Shown: positions 18,499 to 26,707, counted from the stretch's first letter. The stretch is 64,000 nucleotides of DNA from Rhizobium sp. Q54 (GCA_945860165.1 CAMAPL010000005.1:1-64000); one strand, 5' to 3'. Program-made: numbers and translations. The notes: a model not told the origin generated them from the sequence alone.

Positions 18499-19265
18499 AA
18501 GCCGCGCTGCTCGCTCTCCTGCTGCTGTTTCCGGTTGCCGCCCATGGCGCGACCACGGAAGAGATTTTCGCCCTCTATGCGCGCGGCGATTACGAGCAGG
18601 CGGTCAAGGCCGGCGAGGCGGCGCGCACCGCGCCCGGCTATGCCATCGCGGCCCGCGCCGTGCTGGCCGATAAAGTGCTGCGCGACAAGCCCTGCCTGGA
18701 ATGCCTGACGCGCGCCGAGAAACTGGCCCGCCAGGCCGTGGCCGCCGATCCGCGCCATGCCTTCGGCCAGATCTGGCTGGCGGTGTCGCTGGGCTATCAG
18801 TCGCGCATCACCGGCGTGGTCAAGGCGCGGCTGCGCGATGCGCCCGGCCAGTCGAAAATTGCGCTGGATGCGGCGATTGCAGCCGACCCGAAAAATTCCT
18901 TTGCGATTTCGGCGCTGGGTGGCTGGCATATCGAGATCGTGCGCGGCGGCGGCGCTTATCTCGCCCGGCTGCTTTACGGTGCGGCCGAGGCTGAGGCGCT
19001 GGTTCTGTTTGACCGCGCCGTGAAGCTGGCGCCCGCCAATGTCGCGGTGCACTACCAGATTGCCTTGTCGCTGCTGGGCTTTGATGCCGACAAGTATCGC
19101 GCCCGCATCCTGGCGGAACTGCGCGCCGCCATCGCCGGCGAGGCAGCCACCTCTTACGAAACAGCCATGCAGGGCCGTACCAATGAACTTCTAGGCTTGG
19201 TCACCAGCGGCGCGCCGGATGTGCTGGATGCCAAAGTGCGGACCTTTCAGGGCTACACCGACTAG
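18495..19265 (+). CDS. exported TPR-like protein
   Basis: The 256-residue protein begins with a signal peptide ([18 protein letters not shown]) and is otherwise helical with TPR-like repeats: [19 protein letters not shown] near residue 28, a unit around [16 protein letters not shown], and one around [15 protein letters not shown]. Two cysteines (CLEC) lie near residue 75. Start and lysK stop share ATGA, which indicates coupled translation. It is probably a periplasmic scaffold of unknown partner; I do not recognise a named family. Confidence 0.8.
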   Translation: MKAALLALLLLFPVAAHGATTEEIFALYARGDYEQAVKAGEAARTAPGYAIAARAVLADKVLRDKPCLECLTRAEKLARQAVAADPRHAFGQIWLAVSLGYQSRITGVVKARLRDAPGQSKIALDAAIAADPKNSFAISALGGWHIEIVRGGGAYLARLLYGAAEAEALVLFDRAVKLAPANVAVHYQIALSLLGFDADKYRARILAELRAAIAGEAATSYETAMQGRTNELLGLVTSGAPDVLDAKVRTFQGYTD

Positions 19266-19275
19266 GAGAGAGACA

Positions 19276-19656
19276 TTGCGCAAAACCCCTGCCGTTCTGG
19301 CGCTCTGCATTCTGGTTGCGGGTTGCTGGCAGTCCAAAGGCTCGCTGTATGGCAATGCGCCGACGGTCCAGCCCTTGCGCACCGACAAGGTTTCCTCCAC
19401 CAGCCCCGACAATCCCAAGGAGGTCAGCCATGCTGTGCTGACCAAGGATGCGGGCGGCGCCTATCGCCTGACCAAAACCGGCGCCGAAGTCACCGGCCCC
19501 GACTGCGACAATGCCAGCGCCGTGGCCAGGCTGCCCGGCGTGACGGTGGCGGATTACAGCACCTGCAATTTCACCAGCCGCGCCGCACTGGAAGCCGCGC
19601 TCAAGGCGCAGTCGACGCAAGGCTGGAAGATCAACCTGACGTATAAATACGAGTAG
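19276..19656 (+). CDS. small lipoprotein of unknown function
   Basis: The 126-residue product starts at TTG with AGGAGAG (19264-19270) six bases upstream. Residues 1-18 form a lipoprotein signal ending in the lipobox LVAGC, so Cys18 would be lipidated. The mature part contains two further cysteines (GPDC and YSTC) that could form a disulfide, and no recognised domain. It follows the TPR gene by 10 bases, probably in the lysK operon. It converges on the broken S24 repressor gene, whose stop codon is directly adjacent. Confidence 0.75.
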   Translation: MRKTPAVLALCILVAGCWQSKGSLYGNAPTVQPLRTDKVSSTSPDNPKEVSHAVLTKDAGGAYRLTKTGAEVTGPDCDNASAVARLPGVTVADYSTCNFTSRAALEAALKAQSTQGWKINLTYKYE

Positions 19657-20286
19657 TTACTGGCTCGCCAAGATGATGCGATGGATTAAGGCGATCTCGC
19701 TCAGTGGGAAGCCGCGATCCTCGAAGGCGAGATTGAAACTCTTGAGTTCGATGCGCTGCGCCGTCATGCGGCCCAGCAGCTTGGCCATCACTTCTCCCCC
19801 ATGGGTCTTTACCACCACCCGGTCGCCGCGTCGCGCGGTCGCCTAGGGCGAAACCAGGATGCGGTCGCCGTCGCGATAGACCGGCAGCATGGATTCGCCG
19901 GCGATCTCCAGCGCATAGAAATTTTCGGCGGTGATTTCGGGAAAGGTGATGTCTTCCCAGCCCGATCCGGCGGGAAACCCGGAATCGTCGAAAAAGCCCG
20001 CCGCGCCCGCCTGGGCCATGCCGATCAGGGGCACCATGCGGGTGCGCACTGCGCCGCTGTCGCTGACCAGGGCGACGAAATCCTCCAGGCTGGCGCCGGT
20101 GGCCGTCAGGACCTTGGCCAGATTTTCGGTGGAGGGCCAGCGCAGCTTGCCATTGCCGCCGCCGCGCTTGGACTTGTTGAAGGTGGTGGGGTCCATCCCG
20201 GCCAGCTTGGCCAGTCCCGATGGCGACGTGCCATGGTGGGCGGCGAGGGCGTCGAGGGCGCGCCAGATCTGGGGATGGGTCAGCAT
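19657..20286 (-). pseudogene. S24-family (LexA/CI-like) transcriptional repressor with in-frame TAG
   Basis: The frame encodes an N-terminal helix-turn-helix region (PSGLAKLAGMDPTTFNKSKR) and an S24 peptidase domain with nucleophile Ser132 in IAGESMLPVYRDGDRIL. A TAG at 19843-19845 (codon 148) interrupts it. Beyond the stop, the same frame continues for 61 codons with RRGDRVVVKTHGGEVMAKLL and a natural TAA at 19657. The catalytic Lys (K169, 37 residues after the Ser) lies beyond the TAG, so the truncated product could not self-cleave. A single C-to-T change (CAG to TAG) would explain it. Start at ATG 20286, divergent from pyrD. This may be sequencing error, recent loss or amber readthrough. 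Confidence 0.8.
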
Positions 20287-20383
20287 GGCTAGGAATAAAA
20301 ACGGATTTTGCGGCTAATATTCCTATTATAGAAAGATGCCGTCCGCCCGTCTAGAGATGGGCGCAGCTCACAGGGAAACCAGC

Positions 20384-21445
20384 TTGTCCGTTTTCGATTT
20401 CGGCGCCCGACTGCTGCGGCAACTGCCCGCCGAATCCGCCCATCAGGCGACCTTGGTGCTGGCGGGGTGCATCGGCCCGCTGCTGCCCGCACCAAAGCCC
20501 GACGATGCCCGGCTTGGTGTTAAAGCCTTTGGCCTGAATTTCCCCAACGCAATCGGGCTGGCCGCCGGCTTCGACAAGAATGCCGACGTGCCGGACGCGA
20601 TGGCGAAATTCGGTTTCGGCTTTGTCGAATGCGGCACTGTCACGCCCCGTCCGCAGACCGGAAATCCACGCCCGCGCCTGTTCCGGCTAACGGAGGACCG
20701 GGCGGTCATCAACCGCATGGGTTTCAACAATGGCGGCATGGAGGCGGCGGCCCGAAATCTGAAAGCGCGCCCGAGTTTTTTAAGAGGAAAAGCGCGCGGG
20801 ATCGTCGGTATCAATATCGGCGCCAACAAGGACAGTGAAGACCGCATTGCCGACTATGCCGTGTGCTTTGCCCAACTTGCGCCGCTGGCCGACTACGTCA
20901 CCGTCAACGTCTCCTCGCCCAACACGCCGGGCCTGCGCAGCTTGCAGAACAAGGATGAACTGACGCGGCTGCTAGCAACGCTGGTGGAGGCGCGCACCCG
21001 GCACCGCTTCAAGCCGCTGCTGCTCAAGATCGCGCCTGATCTCGACGGTCACGCGCTGGATGAGATTGCCGGTGTGGTGCGTGCCAGCGGCATCGAGGGG
21101 CTGATCGTCTCCAACACCACCATTGCCCGTCCCGCCCTGAACTCACCGCATGCCGGTGAGAGCGGCGGGCTTTCCGGCAAGCCGCTGCTGGCGCCGTCCA
21201 CGCTGGTTCTGGCCCAGATGCATCAGCGGCTTGGCGATGCGGTGACATTGGTGGGCGTTGGCGGCGTCGCTTGCGGCGAAGACGCCTATGCCAAGATCCG
21301 CGCCGGGGCATCGCTGGTGCAGCTCTACAGCGCCCTGGCCTTTCAGGGACCGGGCCTGGTGGCGCGCATCAAGCGCGATCTTCTGGCCTGTCTGGCGCGC
21401 GATGGTCTGACGAATGTGACGGAGGCAGTTGGGCGCGGAAATTGA
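20384..21445 (+). CDS. pyrD: quinone-dependent dihydroorotate dehydrogenase (class 2)
   Basis: The protein of about 353 residues has the class 2 features: an N-terminal membrane-associating helical extension (FDFGARLLRQLPAESAHQATL), FGLNFPNAIGLAAGFDKN, GTVTPRPQ, and VNVSSPNTPGL with the catalytic serine. The C-terminal FMN-binding part includes GVGGV and GASLVQLYSA. It oxidises dihydroorotate to orotate and passes electrons to quinone at the inner membrane in pyrimidine synthesis. A TTG at 20384 with AGGGA seven bases upstream is the best start; ATGs at 20336 and 20357 are alternatives. The gene is divergent from the repressor pseudogene. Confidence 0.93.
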   Translation: MSVFDFGARLLRQLPAESAHQATLVLAGCIGPLLPAPKPDDARLGVKAFGLNFPNAIGLAAGFDKNADVPDAMAKFGFGFVECGTVTPRPQTGNPRPRLFRLTEDRAVINRMGFNNGGMEAAARNLKARPSFLRGKARGIVGINIGANKDSEDRIADYAVCFAQLAPLADYVTVNVSSPNTPGLRSLQNKDELTRLLATLVEARTRHRFKPLLLKIAPDLDGHALDEIAGVVRASGIEGLIVSNTTIARPALNSPHAGESGGLSGKPLLAPSTLVLAQMHQRLGDAVTLVGVGGVACGEDAYAKIRAGASLVQLYSALAFQGPGLVARIKRDLLACLARDGLTNVTEAVGRGN

Positions 21446-21476
21446 CGCAGCGTCATTTTCCACTAGAGTTCCTTGG

Positions 21477-22067
21477 ATGGACGAGCACAAAGCCTCCCGC
21501 CGGGACGTGACCAAGGCGCAGAACCGCGAAGTCATTCTTGCGGCGGCACGGCTGGTTTTCGCCCAGATGGGCTTCGCCAAGGCCACGGTGCGCGATGTGA
21601 TCCGGGCCACGCCGCTGGCCTCGGGCACCTTCTACAATTACTTCAAGTCAAAGGAAGAAGTGTATCAGGCGCTGCGCGACGACATGGCGCTGGCGATGCG
21701 GCCCGCGCTGCGCGAAGCGCGCCTGGGATCGGACACGGTGGAAGAATTTCTGGCCTCCGGCTTTCGCACTTTTTTTGCCTTTACCGTCACTCAGCGGAGC
21801 GAGACGGCGGCAGTGGAGACCAGCCGCTTCCGGATGGATTCCCCCAAAGTGCTGGCGGGTTTTGCCGAGCTGCGTGAAGATATCGAAGCCGCCATGGCGC
21901 ACGGCCTTCTGCCGGCGGTGGATTCAACCCTGCTGATGGGGAGCATCGCCGGGGTGGCGTTTGAGCTGGGCGAGCAGGTGAAATCCGGCGCGGATGTCGA
22001 ACAGGCCTGCCGCTTTGCCACCGCTTTGTTCCTGGGCGGCCTGGGCGCGCTGCCGCCGAAAGCCTAG
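21477..22067 (+). CDS. TetR/AcrR-family transcriptional regulator
   Basis: The 196-residue protein has the classic N-terminal TetR helix-turn-helix (residues 14-60): ILAAARLVFAQMGFAKATV, then RDVIRATPLASGTFYNYFKSKEE. The C-terminal ligand domain is variable and gives no hint of the inducer. I prefer the ATG at 21477 (MDEHKASRRD) because the extra 16 residues from 21429 overlap the pyrD end and are not conserved-looking. It lies 31 bases after pyrD and converges on the DUF971 gene, sharing a CTAG at their stops. The target genes are unknown. Confidence 0.87.
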   Translation: MDEHKASRRDVTKAQNREVILAAARLVFAQMGFAKATVRDVIRATPLASGTFYNYFKSKEEVYQALRDDMALAMRPALREARLGSDTVEEFLASGFRTFFAFTVTQRSETAAVETSRFRMDSPKVLAGFAELREDIEAAMAHGLLPAVDSTLLMGSIAGVAFELGEQVKSGADVEQACRFATALFLGGLGALPPKA

Positions 22068-22396
22068 CGCTTCGCCGCCGCCTTGTACTCCGCCCAGATT
22101 TTCGTTTCTTCCTGGCCGAGCTTGTACAGATAGTCCCAGCTGAACAGCCCGCTGTCATGGCCGTCGTCAAAGCCGATGCGCAGGGCATAGTTGCCGACCG
22201 GCTCCAGCCCCGCGATCTTCACATCCTCCTTGCCCAGCACGATCTGCCGTGGTCCGCCGCCATGGCCGCGCACTTCGGCGCTGGGCGATTCCACCCGCAG
22301 ATACTCGGCGCGCAGGTCAAATTTTTCGCCGCTGTCGAAAGCAACCGCCAGGACATCGCGACCCGGATTGAGGCGCACTTCCGTTGGCCAAGGCAT
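22064..22396 (-). CDS. DUF971 (GBBH-like N-terminal domain) protein
   Basis: The 110-residue protein matches the DUF971 pattern: EVRLNPGRDVLAVAFDSGEKF, then LRAEYLRVESPSAEVRGHG, and the C-terminal YALRIGFDDGHDSGLFSWD. The family is named for its similarity to the N-terminus of gamma-butyrobetaine hydroxylase and often occurs near iron-sulfur assembly genes. The ATG at 22396 overlaps the stop of the Trm112-like gene (TGATG). It ends four bases into the convergent tetR stop. Confidence 0.85.
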   Translation of the reverse strand: MPWPTEVRLNPGRDVLAVAFDSGEKFDLRAEYLRVESPSAEVRGHGGGPRQIVLGKEDVKIAGLEPVGNYALRIGFDDGHDSGLFSWDYLYKLGQEETKIWAEYKAAAKR

Positions 22397-22581
22397 CAAC
22401 GGCGCTCCTCATCTGTCAACTGCCGCGCTTCGTCCGCCAGCATGATCGGCACGCCGCCGCGGATGGGATAGGCCAGGCCGGCGGCGCGGGACACAAGCTC
22501 CTGCTTTTCGCGGTCGTAATGCAGGGTGGTCCTGGTGCGCGGGCAGACCAGGATTTCCAGCAGCTTGGGGTCCGTATCCAT
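22396..22581 (-). CDS. Trm112-family small protein
   Basis: The 61-residue protein [20 protein letters not shown]... has the Trm112/UPF0434 signature: an N-terminal LLEILVCP, an internal hydrophobic [20 protein letters not shown] and an acidic tail [10 protein letters not shown]. Only one of the usual zinc-like cysteines is present, as is common in proteobacterial members. Its function in bacteria is not settled; eukaryotic Trm112 activates methyltransferases. The stop overlaps the DUF971 start. I use the ATG at 22581 rather than one 12 codons upstream. Confidence 0.85.
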   Translation of the reverse strand: MDTDPKLLEILVCPRTRTTLHYDREKQELVSRAAGLAYPIRGGVPIMLADEARQLTDEERR

Positions 22582-22673
22582 CAGTTCACCCTTCGACAAG
22601 CTCGCAGGTGAGGGCAAGCGAAATCTTCATGCTGGTCGCGCGGCGCTGGCGCTAGCGACTGTCGAAGCATGGA

Positions 22674-23321
22674 TTAGTTCAACGTCGTGGGGCCGGCTTC
22701 ACCGCCCATTTCCAGCAGCGCCATCAGGGTCGAGGCGCGGTCCTGGAAGCTCTGCGCTTCCAGCAGCGCCTGTTTCTCCGCCGGATCGAAGGGGCACATC
22801 ATCGCCAAAGCATTGACCAGCGCTTCGCCGGGTGCGGTCATCACGCTTTTCCAGTCCGCCTTCATGTCGCGGCTGGACAGATAGGTCTTCAGCGCCGACA
22901 GTAAACGGTCGCGCGGGAAATCCTCGTCGCTGGTCTGGGCCAGGTCGCCGCCAAAGGGCGCGAAGTCGCAGAAGCCGGCACGCCAGGGCGTGGCGGTGTC
23001 CATCTCGCTGGTCAGGCGGAAACGGCAGATGCCCGACAGGGTGATCAGGTAGCGATTGTCGTCGGTCTCGCGGAACGAGACGATCTTTCCAGCGCAGCCG
23101 ACCTGGGACAGTTTGGGTTTCAGCGTCGCGTCTTCATGCTTGGTGGGCTGGATCATGCCGATCAGCCGATCGCCCGTCAGGGCATAGTCCATCATCTCCA
23201 GATAGCGCGGCTCGAAGATGTTGAGCGGCAGCGCGCCGCGCGGCAGCAGCACCGCGCCGGTCAGCGGAAACAGCGGCAACGACTTGGGCAAGTCGGAATA
23301 GGAATGATAGCGCCTTTGCAT
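22674..23321 (-). CDS. LON substrate-binding-domain protein
   Basis: The 215-residue protein consists of the N-terminal domain of Lon protease without the ATPase and protease domains. Typical strands are LPLFPLTGAVLLPRGALPLN, IFEPRYLEMM and the GCAGKIVSF segment. Stand-alone versions are common in Alphaproteobacteria, usually beside a thioredoxin gene as here, and their role is not established. It starts 15 bases after the thioredoxin-TPR gene and is probably in the same operon. Confidence 0.88.
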   Translation of the reverse strand: MQRRYHSYSDLPKSLPLFPLTGAVLLPRGALPLNIFEPRYLEMMDYALTGDRLIGMIQPTKHEDATLKPKLSQVGCAGKIVSFRETDDNRYLITLSGICRFRLTSEMDTATPWRAGFCDFAPFGGDLAQTSDEDFPRDRLLSALKTYLSSRDMKADWKSVMTAPGEALVNALAMMCPFDPAEKQALLEAQSFQDRASTLMALLEMGGEAGPTTLN

Positions 23322-23335
23322 CTAGAAGAACCGCA

Positions 23336-24343
23336 TTACGAGAAGAGGATCCCCGACAGTTTGCGCCGTCCCTCGATGGCGCGCGGATCGGTGAAGCCCA
23401 GCGCCTCGAACAGGACGACCAACTGCTTGCGCGCCGCTTCCTCGTTCCATTTGCGGTCGCGCTTCACCAGATCCAGCAATTCGTTCATCGCGCCTTCACG
23501 GTCGCCGCTGGCGTCCAGCGCCATGGCCAGGTCGTAGCGCGCCTGGTGATCCTTCGGATCGGCCGCCAGTCTGGCGCGCAGCGCAGCGGTCTCGGCCGCT
23601 TCCGGCGCGGGGAATTCGCGCAGCTTGATTTCGGCTTCCACCGCCCGGATGGCGTCGTCCTGAACGGCATCGGGGCGCACCATCTGCAAGGTGGCCTTGG
23701 CGCGCTCGATATCGCCGCCCTGAAGATAGGCGCGGGCCAGGCCCGCCACCGCCTGCGGATGGCCAGGTTCATCCTGCAGCACATGGCCGTAAGCCTGCGC
23801 CGCCATGGCAAAGTCGCTAGCCGCCAGCGCTTCGTCGCCCACCGTCAGCACCTCGACGGTGTGCTCAGGCCCGCCATGCCCATGACCATGATCGTGGTCA
23901 TGCCCGTGATCGTCTCTATGGTCATGGCCACTACCGCCGCCACCAGCGGCCAGGTTGGCGACAAAAGTCTTGATCTGGCTTTCCGGGATCGCGCCCATGA
24001 AACCATCCACAGGCTGGCCGTCGCGGAAGGCATAGACGGTCGGGATGGACTGGACGCGCAGCTGCTGGGCGATCTCGGGATTCTCGTCGATGTTCACCTT
24101 GACCATCTTCACCGCGCCGCCGGCGGCGATCACCGCGGCTTCCAGCTGCGGGCCGAGCGTCTTGCAGGGGCCGCACCAGGGCGCCCAGAAATCCACGATC
24201 ACCGGCACTTCGCGGCTGGCGACCAGCACGTCGGCGGCAAAGGTGGCCAGGCCCGTATCCTTGATGTGGGGACTGTTGCCGCTCGCCGCGTTTTGCACGG
24301 GCTGAGAGGTAATGGGGCGCCCGCCGGGGCCGATCAGTGCCAT
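23336..24343 (-). CDS. thioredoxin-TPR co-chaperone (CnoX/YbbN-like) with His-rich linker
   Basis: The 335-residue protein has an N-terminal thioredoxin domain (residues about 30-130) with the active site WCGPC at 56-60, and a C-terminal TPR domain of about 170 residues. This is the CnoX architecture; CnoX holds oxidised or unfolded clients for transfer to GroEL and DnaK. Between the domains, residues 140-161 are almost only His, Asp and Gly, as in metal-binding tails of nickel chaperones. That insertion is unusual for CnoX and suggests zinc or nickel binding. It heads the operon with the LON-domain gene. Confidence 0.88.
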   Translation of the reverse strand: MALIGPGGRPITSQPVQNAASGNSPHIKDTGLATFAADVLVASREVPVIVDFWAPWCGPCKTLGPQLEAAVIAAGGAVKMVKVNIDENPEIAQQLRVQSIPTVYAFRDGQPVDGFMGAIPESQIKTFVANLAAGGGGSGHDHRDDHGHDHDHGHGHGGPEHTVEVLTVGDEALAASDFAMAAQAYGHVLQDEPGHPQAVAGLARAYLQGGDIERAKATLQMVRPDAVQDDAIRAVEAEIKLREFPAPEAAETAALRARLAADPKDHQARYDLAMALDASGDREGAMNELLDLVKRDRKWNEEAARKQLVVLFEALGFTDPRAIEGRRKLSGILFS

Positions 24344-24419
24344 GTGATGAGTATTTCCGGAGTTTCTGTCCGGAAGATGGTCATTCAGGGGCCAAAAGGA
24401 AAGACCTCGCCACGCGGCG

Positions 24420-24548
24420 CTGCCAAAGGCAGAGGTTACCTCTCCCTTGCGCGTAGCGCGCAGAAGGGGGAGGTGGCCGTAGCAGACCCTAAGGGCTGCG
24501 AAGGCCGGTGGGGGTCAAACGAGAAACTCTTCTCTGCCAAAGGCAGAG
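24420..24548. repeat. palindromic repeat insertion flanked by 15-bp direct repeats
   Basis: CTGCCAAAGGCAGAG occurs at 24420-24434 and again at 24534-24548. Between them lies a GC-rich palindromic unit (CTCTCCCTTGCGCGTAGCGCG followed by CAGAAGGGGGAGG) resembling dispersed intergenic repeats. The second copy is in the 3' end of the DUF4345 gene, where it encodes LCLWQRRV. The downstream copy encodes the same LCLWQRRV followed by ARSFLLAPE and a stop, in the original C-terminus. This shows that the unit inserted into the gene and duplicated its target. The same copy extends into a 12-bp perfect hairpin at 24527-24553. Confidence 0.65.
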
Positions 24549-24863
24549 AAGAGGCGTGACGCCCAGTTCCATCACCAGCGGGAAACTTACCGACAGGCTC
24601 CAGACGCCCAGCCGCAGCGCCAGGATGAGCCGCGCCAGCCCACCCAGCACCACGATGGCGGTCAGCAGGGCTATGGTGCGGCTTTGACGCTCGATGGTGG
24701 GAACCAGCGACCAGAAGACCAGGCCGATTCCCAGCAGCAACCCGCTGAGATAGCTCAGATGGGTGAGGGCGGAAGCCGGGCCGCCCAGGCGCATATACTC
24801 CGGCGCGAAGGCACCCAGCGCACCCGCCGTCACCCGCACCAGACCGGCCAGGGCCGAGGGCAA
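24489..24863 (-). CDS. DUF4345 membrane protein, with damaged ends
   Basis: The 124-residue protein has four hydrophobic segments and the DUF4345 pattern (LAGLVRVTAGALGAFAPEYM, SGLLLGIGLVFWSL, LLTAIVVLGGLARLILAL). As read, it starts at TTG 24863 with no good ribosome-binding site. A better N-terminus exists in another frame: TTG at 24888, overlapping the speE stop, gives NQRRLLQIAL. Deleting one G near 24855 would fuse it to ALAGLVRV. The C-terminus was replaced by a palindromic repeat insertion (24420-24548). The gene is probably decaying; its function is unknown. Confidence 0.65.
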   Translation of the reverse strand: MPSALAGLVRVTAGALGAFAPEYMRLGGPASALTHLSYLSGLLLGIGLVFWSLVPTIERQSRTIALLTAIVVLGGLARLILALRLGVWSLSVSFPLVMELGVTPLLCLWQRRVSRLTPTGLRSP

Positions 24864-24884
24864 TCTGGAGCAGCCGCCTCTGGT

Positions 24885-25793
24885 TCAAGGAACGAGTTTC
24901 CGGATCCAGTTGGGCAAGGCAAACGCCGCAGCGTGGATGGCCGGGTTGTAATAGTCGGTTTTCAGCTTGGTCTTCTTGTAGGCCGCCGCTGCTTTCTTGA
25001 TGCCCGCCGGTGTGCCCAGCGGCTTGCCGCCCTTGCTGGCCCAACTGAGCGCCATGAAGCCGCCGATATAGGTCGGCACCACGCTGAGATAGAGACCGCA
25101 GCTTGGGAAGAATCGCGCCAGCTCCTGCAGCGCCTCGGTGATCTCCCAGGGCTGATAGAAGGGCACGCCGGTCTGGAAGGTGGCGTAGCCGCCGGGCTTC
25201 AGGGCGCCCTTGACGCGGTCATAGAAGGTTTCGCCGAACAGCGCCTTGCCCGGGCCGACCGGATCGGGACGGTCGGCGATGATCAGATCGAAGCGGTTTT
25301 TGCTGGCTTTGCGGCCCAGATATTCGAAGGCGTCCGCCGCCTCGATCACCATGCGCTTGTCCTTGAAGGCCTTGGCGTTGATCTCGCCGAAATGCTTCTT
25401 GCACAGCGCGATCACCCGCTCGTCGATATCGACCAGCACGACTTCCTTGACGCCCTTATGCTTTAGGGCCTCGTCGGCGATCGACAGGTCGCCGCCGCCC
25501 ACGATCATGACCCGCTCGACCTTGCCATGCTCCAGGATCGGCAGGTGGGTGAGCATGTCGGCATAGGCGCTCTCGTCGCGGCTGGTGATCTGGACGATGT
25601 CGTCCAGAGTCATCACGCGGCCGTTGGCAACTGTGTCGAAAATGCGGATGTGCTGGAACTTGCTCTTCTCGTCCGCCAGGACCTTGGTGACTTCCATTGA
25701 CTGGGCGTAACCCTGGTGCAGGCGCTCCACCTGCTGGTCGTCGGAAGCCTTGTGAGTCTTGCTCTTGGTCGGCTGGGGCTGGGAACGGGCCAT
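24885..25793 (-). CDS. speE: polyamine aminopropyltransferase (spermidine synthase)
   Basis: The 302-residue enzyme has the SpeE fold: IFDTVANGRVMTLDDIVQ, the nucleotide-binding VMIVGGGD, VVLVDIDERVI and ADRPDPVGPGKALF. The last corresponds to the usual D-S-T-D-P-x-G-P loop with substitutions (R-P for S-T). It transfers an aminopropyl group from decarboxylated AdoMet to putrescine in the cytosol. The partner speD, which makes that cofactor, is divergent and 383 bases away. A 20-residue basic extension precedes the conserved domain. The stop codon overlaps a TTG that is the probable original start of the DUF4345 gene. Confidence 0.92.
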   Translation of the reverse strand: MARSQPQPTKSKTHKASDDQQVERLHQGYAQSMEVTKVLADEKSKFQHIRIFDTVANGRVMTLDDIVQITSRDESAYADMLTHLPILEHGKVERVMIVGGGDLSIADEALKHKGVKEVVLVDIDERVIALCKKHFGEINAKAFKDKRMVIEAADAFEYLGRKASKNRFDLIIADRPDPVGPGKALFGETFYDRVKGALKPGGYATFQTGVPFYQPWEITEALQELARFFPSCGLYLSVVPTYIGGFMALSWASKGGKPLGTPAGIKKAAAAYKKTKLKTDYYNPAIHAAAFALPNWIRKLVP

Positions 25794-26010
25794 AACGTTT
25801 CCTTAAGAGATGTGACAGCGCCCGCCGTATAAGACTGCTTCGCGCCGCTGTCTACCATACGCGCTGTTGTGCAATTTGTGCCCGTTTCATCTGGCTTTCT
25901 TGCGCAACGCGCGGCGCCTTGACATGCCTGTGGATAGTGTCGCCGCGCTGCTGGCACAGAGGCGTTAGGACACGCTGGGGAAAATAATTGCCCCGGGGGA
26001 AAATTTTTTC

Positions 26011-26039
26011 TTGCATAGGGGGTGGTATGGCCCTATTTG
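26011..26039 (+). promoter_or_regulatory. candidate speD promoter
   Basis: TTGCAT (26011-26016) and TATTTG (26034-26039) are separated by 17 bases in an AT-rich part of the gap between speE and speD. Transcription from here would give a leader of about 130 bases containing the hairpins at 26049-26105. The match to consensus is moderate. Confidence 0.4.
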
Positions 26040-26071
26040 CACTCACGACCCCGCGAGAAAAAAAGCGGGAC

Positions 26072-26105
26072 AAAGCGGCGACCGGGTGACCCCGTGCGTC
26101 GCTTT
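26072..26105 (+). terminator. hairpin in the speD leader, attenuator-like
   Basis: AAAGCGGCG pairs with CGTCGCTTT (9 bp with one G-U) around an inner CGGG/CCCG stem, and is followed by ATTCTTTAG. A smaller CCCGC/GCGGG hairpin (26050-26068) precedes it. A terminator between the candidate promoter and speD suggests attenuation or metabolite control. The 383-base gap otherwise has two direct copies of GTAGGTGTC (26144-26152, 26166-26174) just before the speD ATG, and no ORF I trust. Confidence 0.45.
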
Positions 26106-26176
26106 ATTCTTTAGGCGCGTCCGGAAGTCCGTAAGGCCAAGGCGTAGGTGTCAACTCCAAGACGGGTAGGTGTCTA

Positions 26177-26653
26177 ATGGCTCGACTGAATCTGGTGGCG
26201 GCGAACAAAGAAGCAAGGGCGCCTCGCGTCCGCGCGACTGCGAGGTCCGTTCCGGTCATCGTTCCCCCCTCGAACGACGACCACAAGGATCATTTTATCA
26301 ATCGCAATGGCCTGGTTTATGCTGGCAGCCATGTGATCATCGACCTTTGGGAAGCCAAGGGCCTGGATGATCGCGACCGTATCGAAACCGCGTTGATCGA
26401 CGCGGTGCAGGCGGCCGGCGCGACCCTGCTGCACATCCATCTTCACAAGTTCGAGGATGGCGGCGGCATTTCCGGCGTGGCGGTGCTGGCCGAAAGCCAC
26501 ATCTCCGTCCACACTTGGCCGGAAAAGGGCTATGCGGCGTTCGACGTGTTCATGTGCGGCGATGCGGAACCCCGCAAGGCGCTGGACGTCTTCAAGAAGG
26601 CGTTCGAGCCGGGCCGCGTCGTGGTCGGCGAACACAAGCGCGGCGTTCTGTAA
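26177..26653 (+). CDS. speD: S-adenosylmethionine decarboxylase proenzyme
   Basis: The 158-residue protein has the prokaryotic SpeD signature LAESHISVHTWPEKGYAAFDV. Cleavage between Glu106 and Ser107 generates the catalytic pyruvoyl group, and His112 is the expected processing residue. Other conserved parts are HVIIDLWEAKGLDD and the C-terminal FMCGDAEP. It decarboxylates AdoMet to supply aminopropyl groups to SpeE. The 30-residue basic N-terminal extension is longer than in many homologues. It is followed by a strong terminator at 26675. Confidence 0.94.
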   Translation: MARLNLVAANKEARAPRVRATARSVPVIVPPSNDDHKDHFINRNGLVYAGSHVIIDLWEAKGLDDRDRIETALIDAVQAAGATLLHIHLHKFEDGGGISGVAVLAESHISVHTWPEKGYAAFDVFMCGDAEPRKALDVFKKAFEPGRVVVGEHKRGVL

Positions 26654-26674
26654 GAACACCGTCCTTCAAGAATT

Positions 26675-26707
26675 AGGGCCGGAGCATCGCTCCGGCCCTT
26701 TTTCTTT
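26675..26707 (+). terminator. speD intrinsic terminator
   Basis: AGGGCCGGAGC, loop ATC, GCTCCGGCCCT is a perfect 11-bp stem followed by TTTTTCTTT, 22 bases after the speD stop. A near copy of its distal part occurs at 26935-26965. Confidence 0.9.

Noticed and set aside
22586-22615. Fragment of the CTTCGACAAGCTC-type intergenic repeat before the Trm112 gene
   Set aside because: Only a partial, single copy is present, too short to annotate with confidence.
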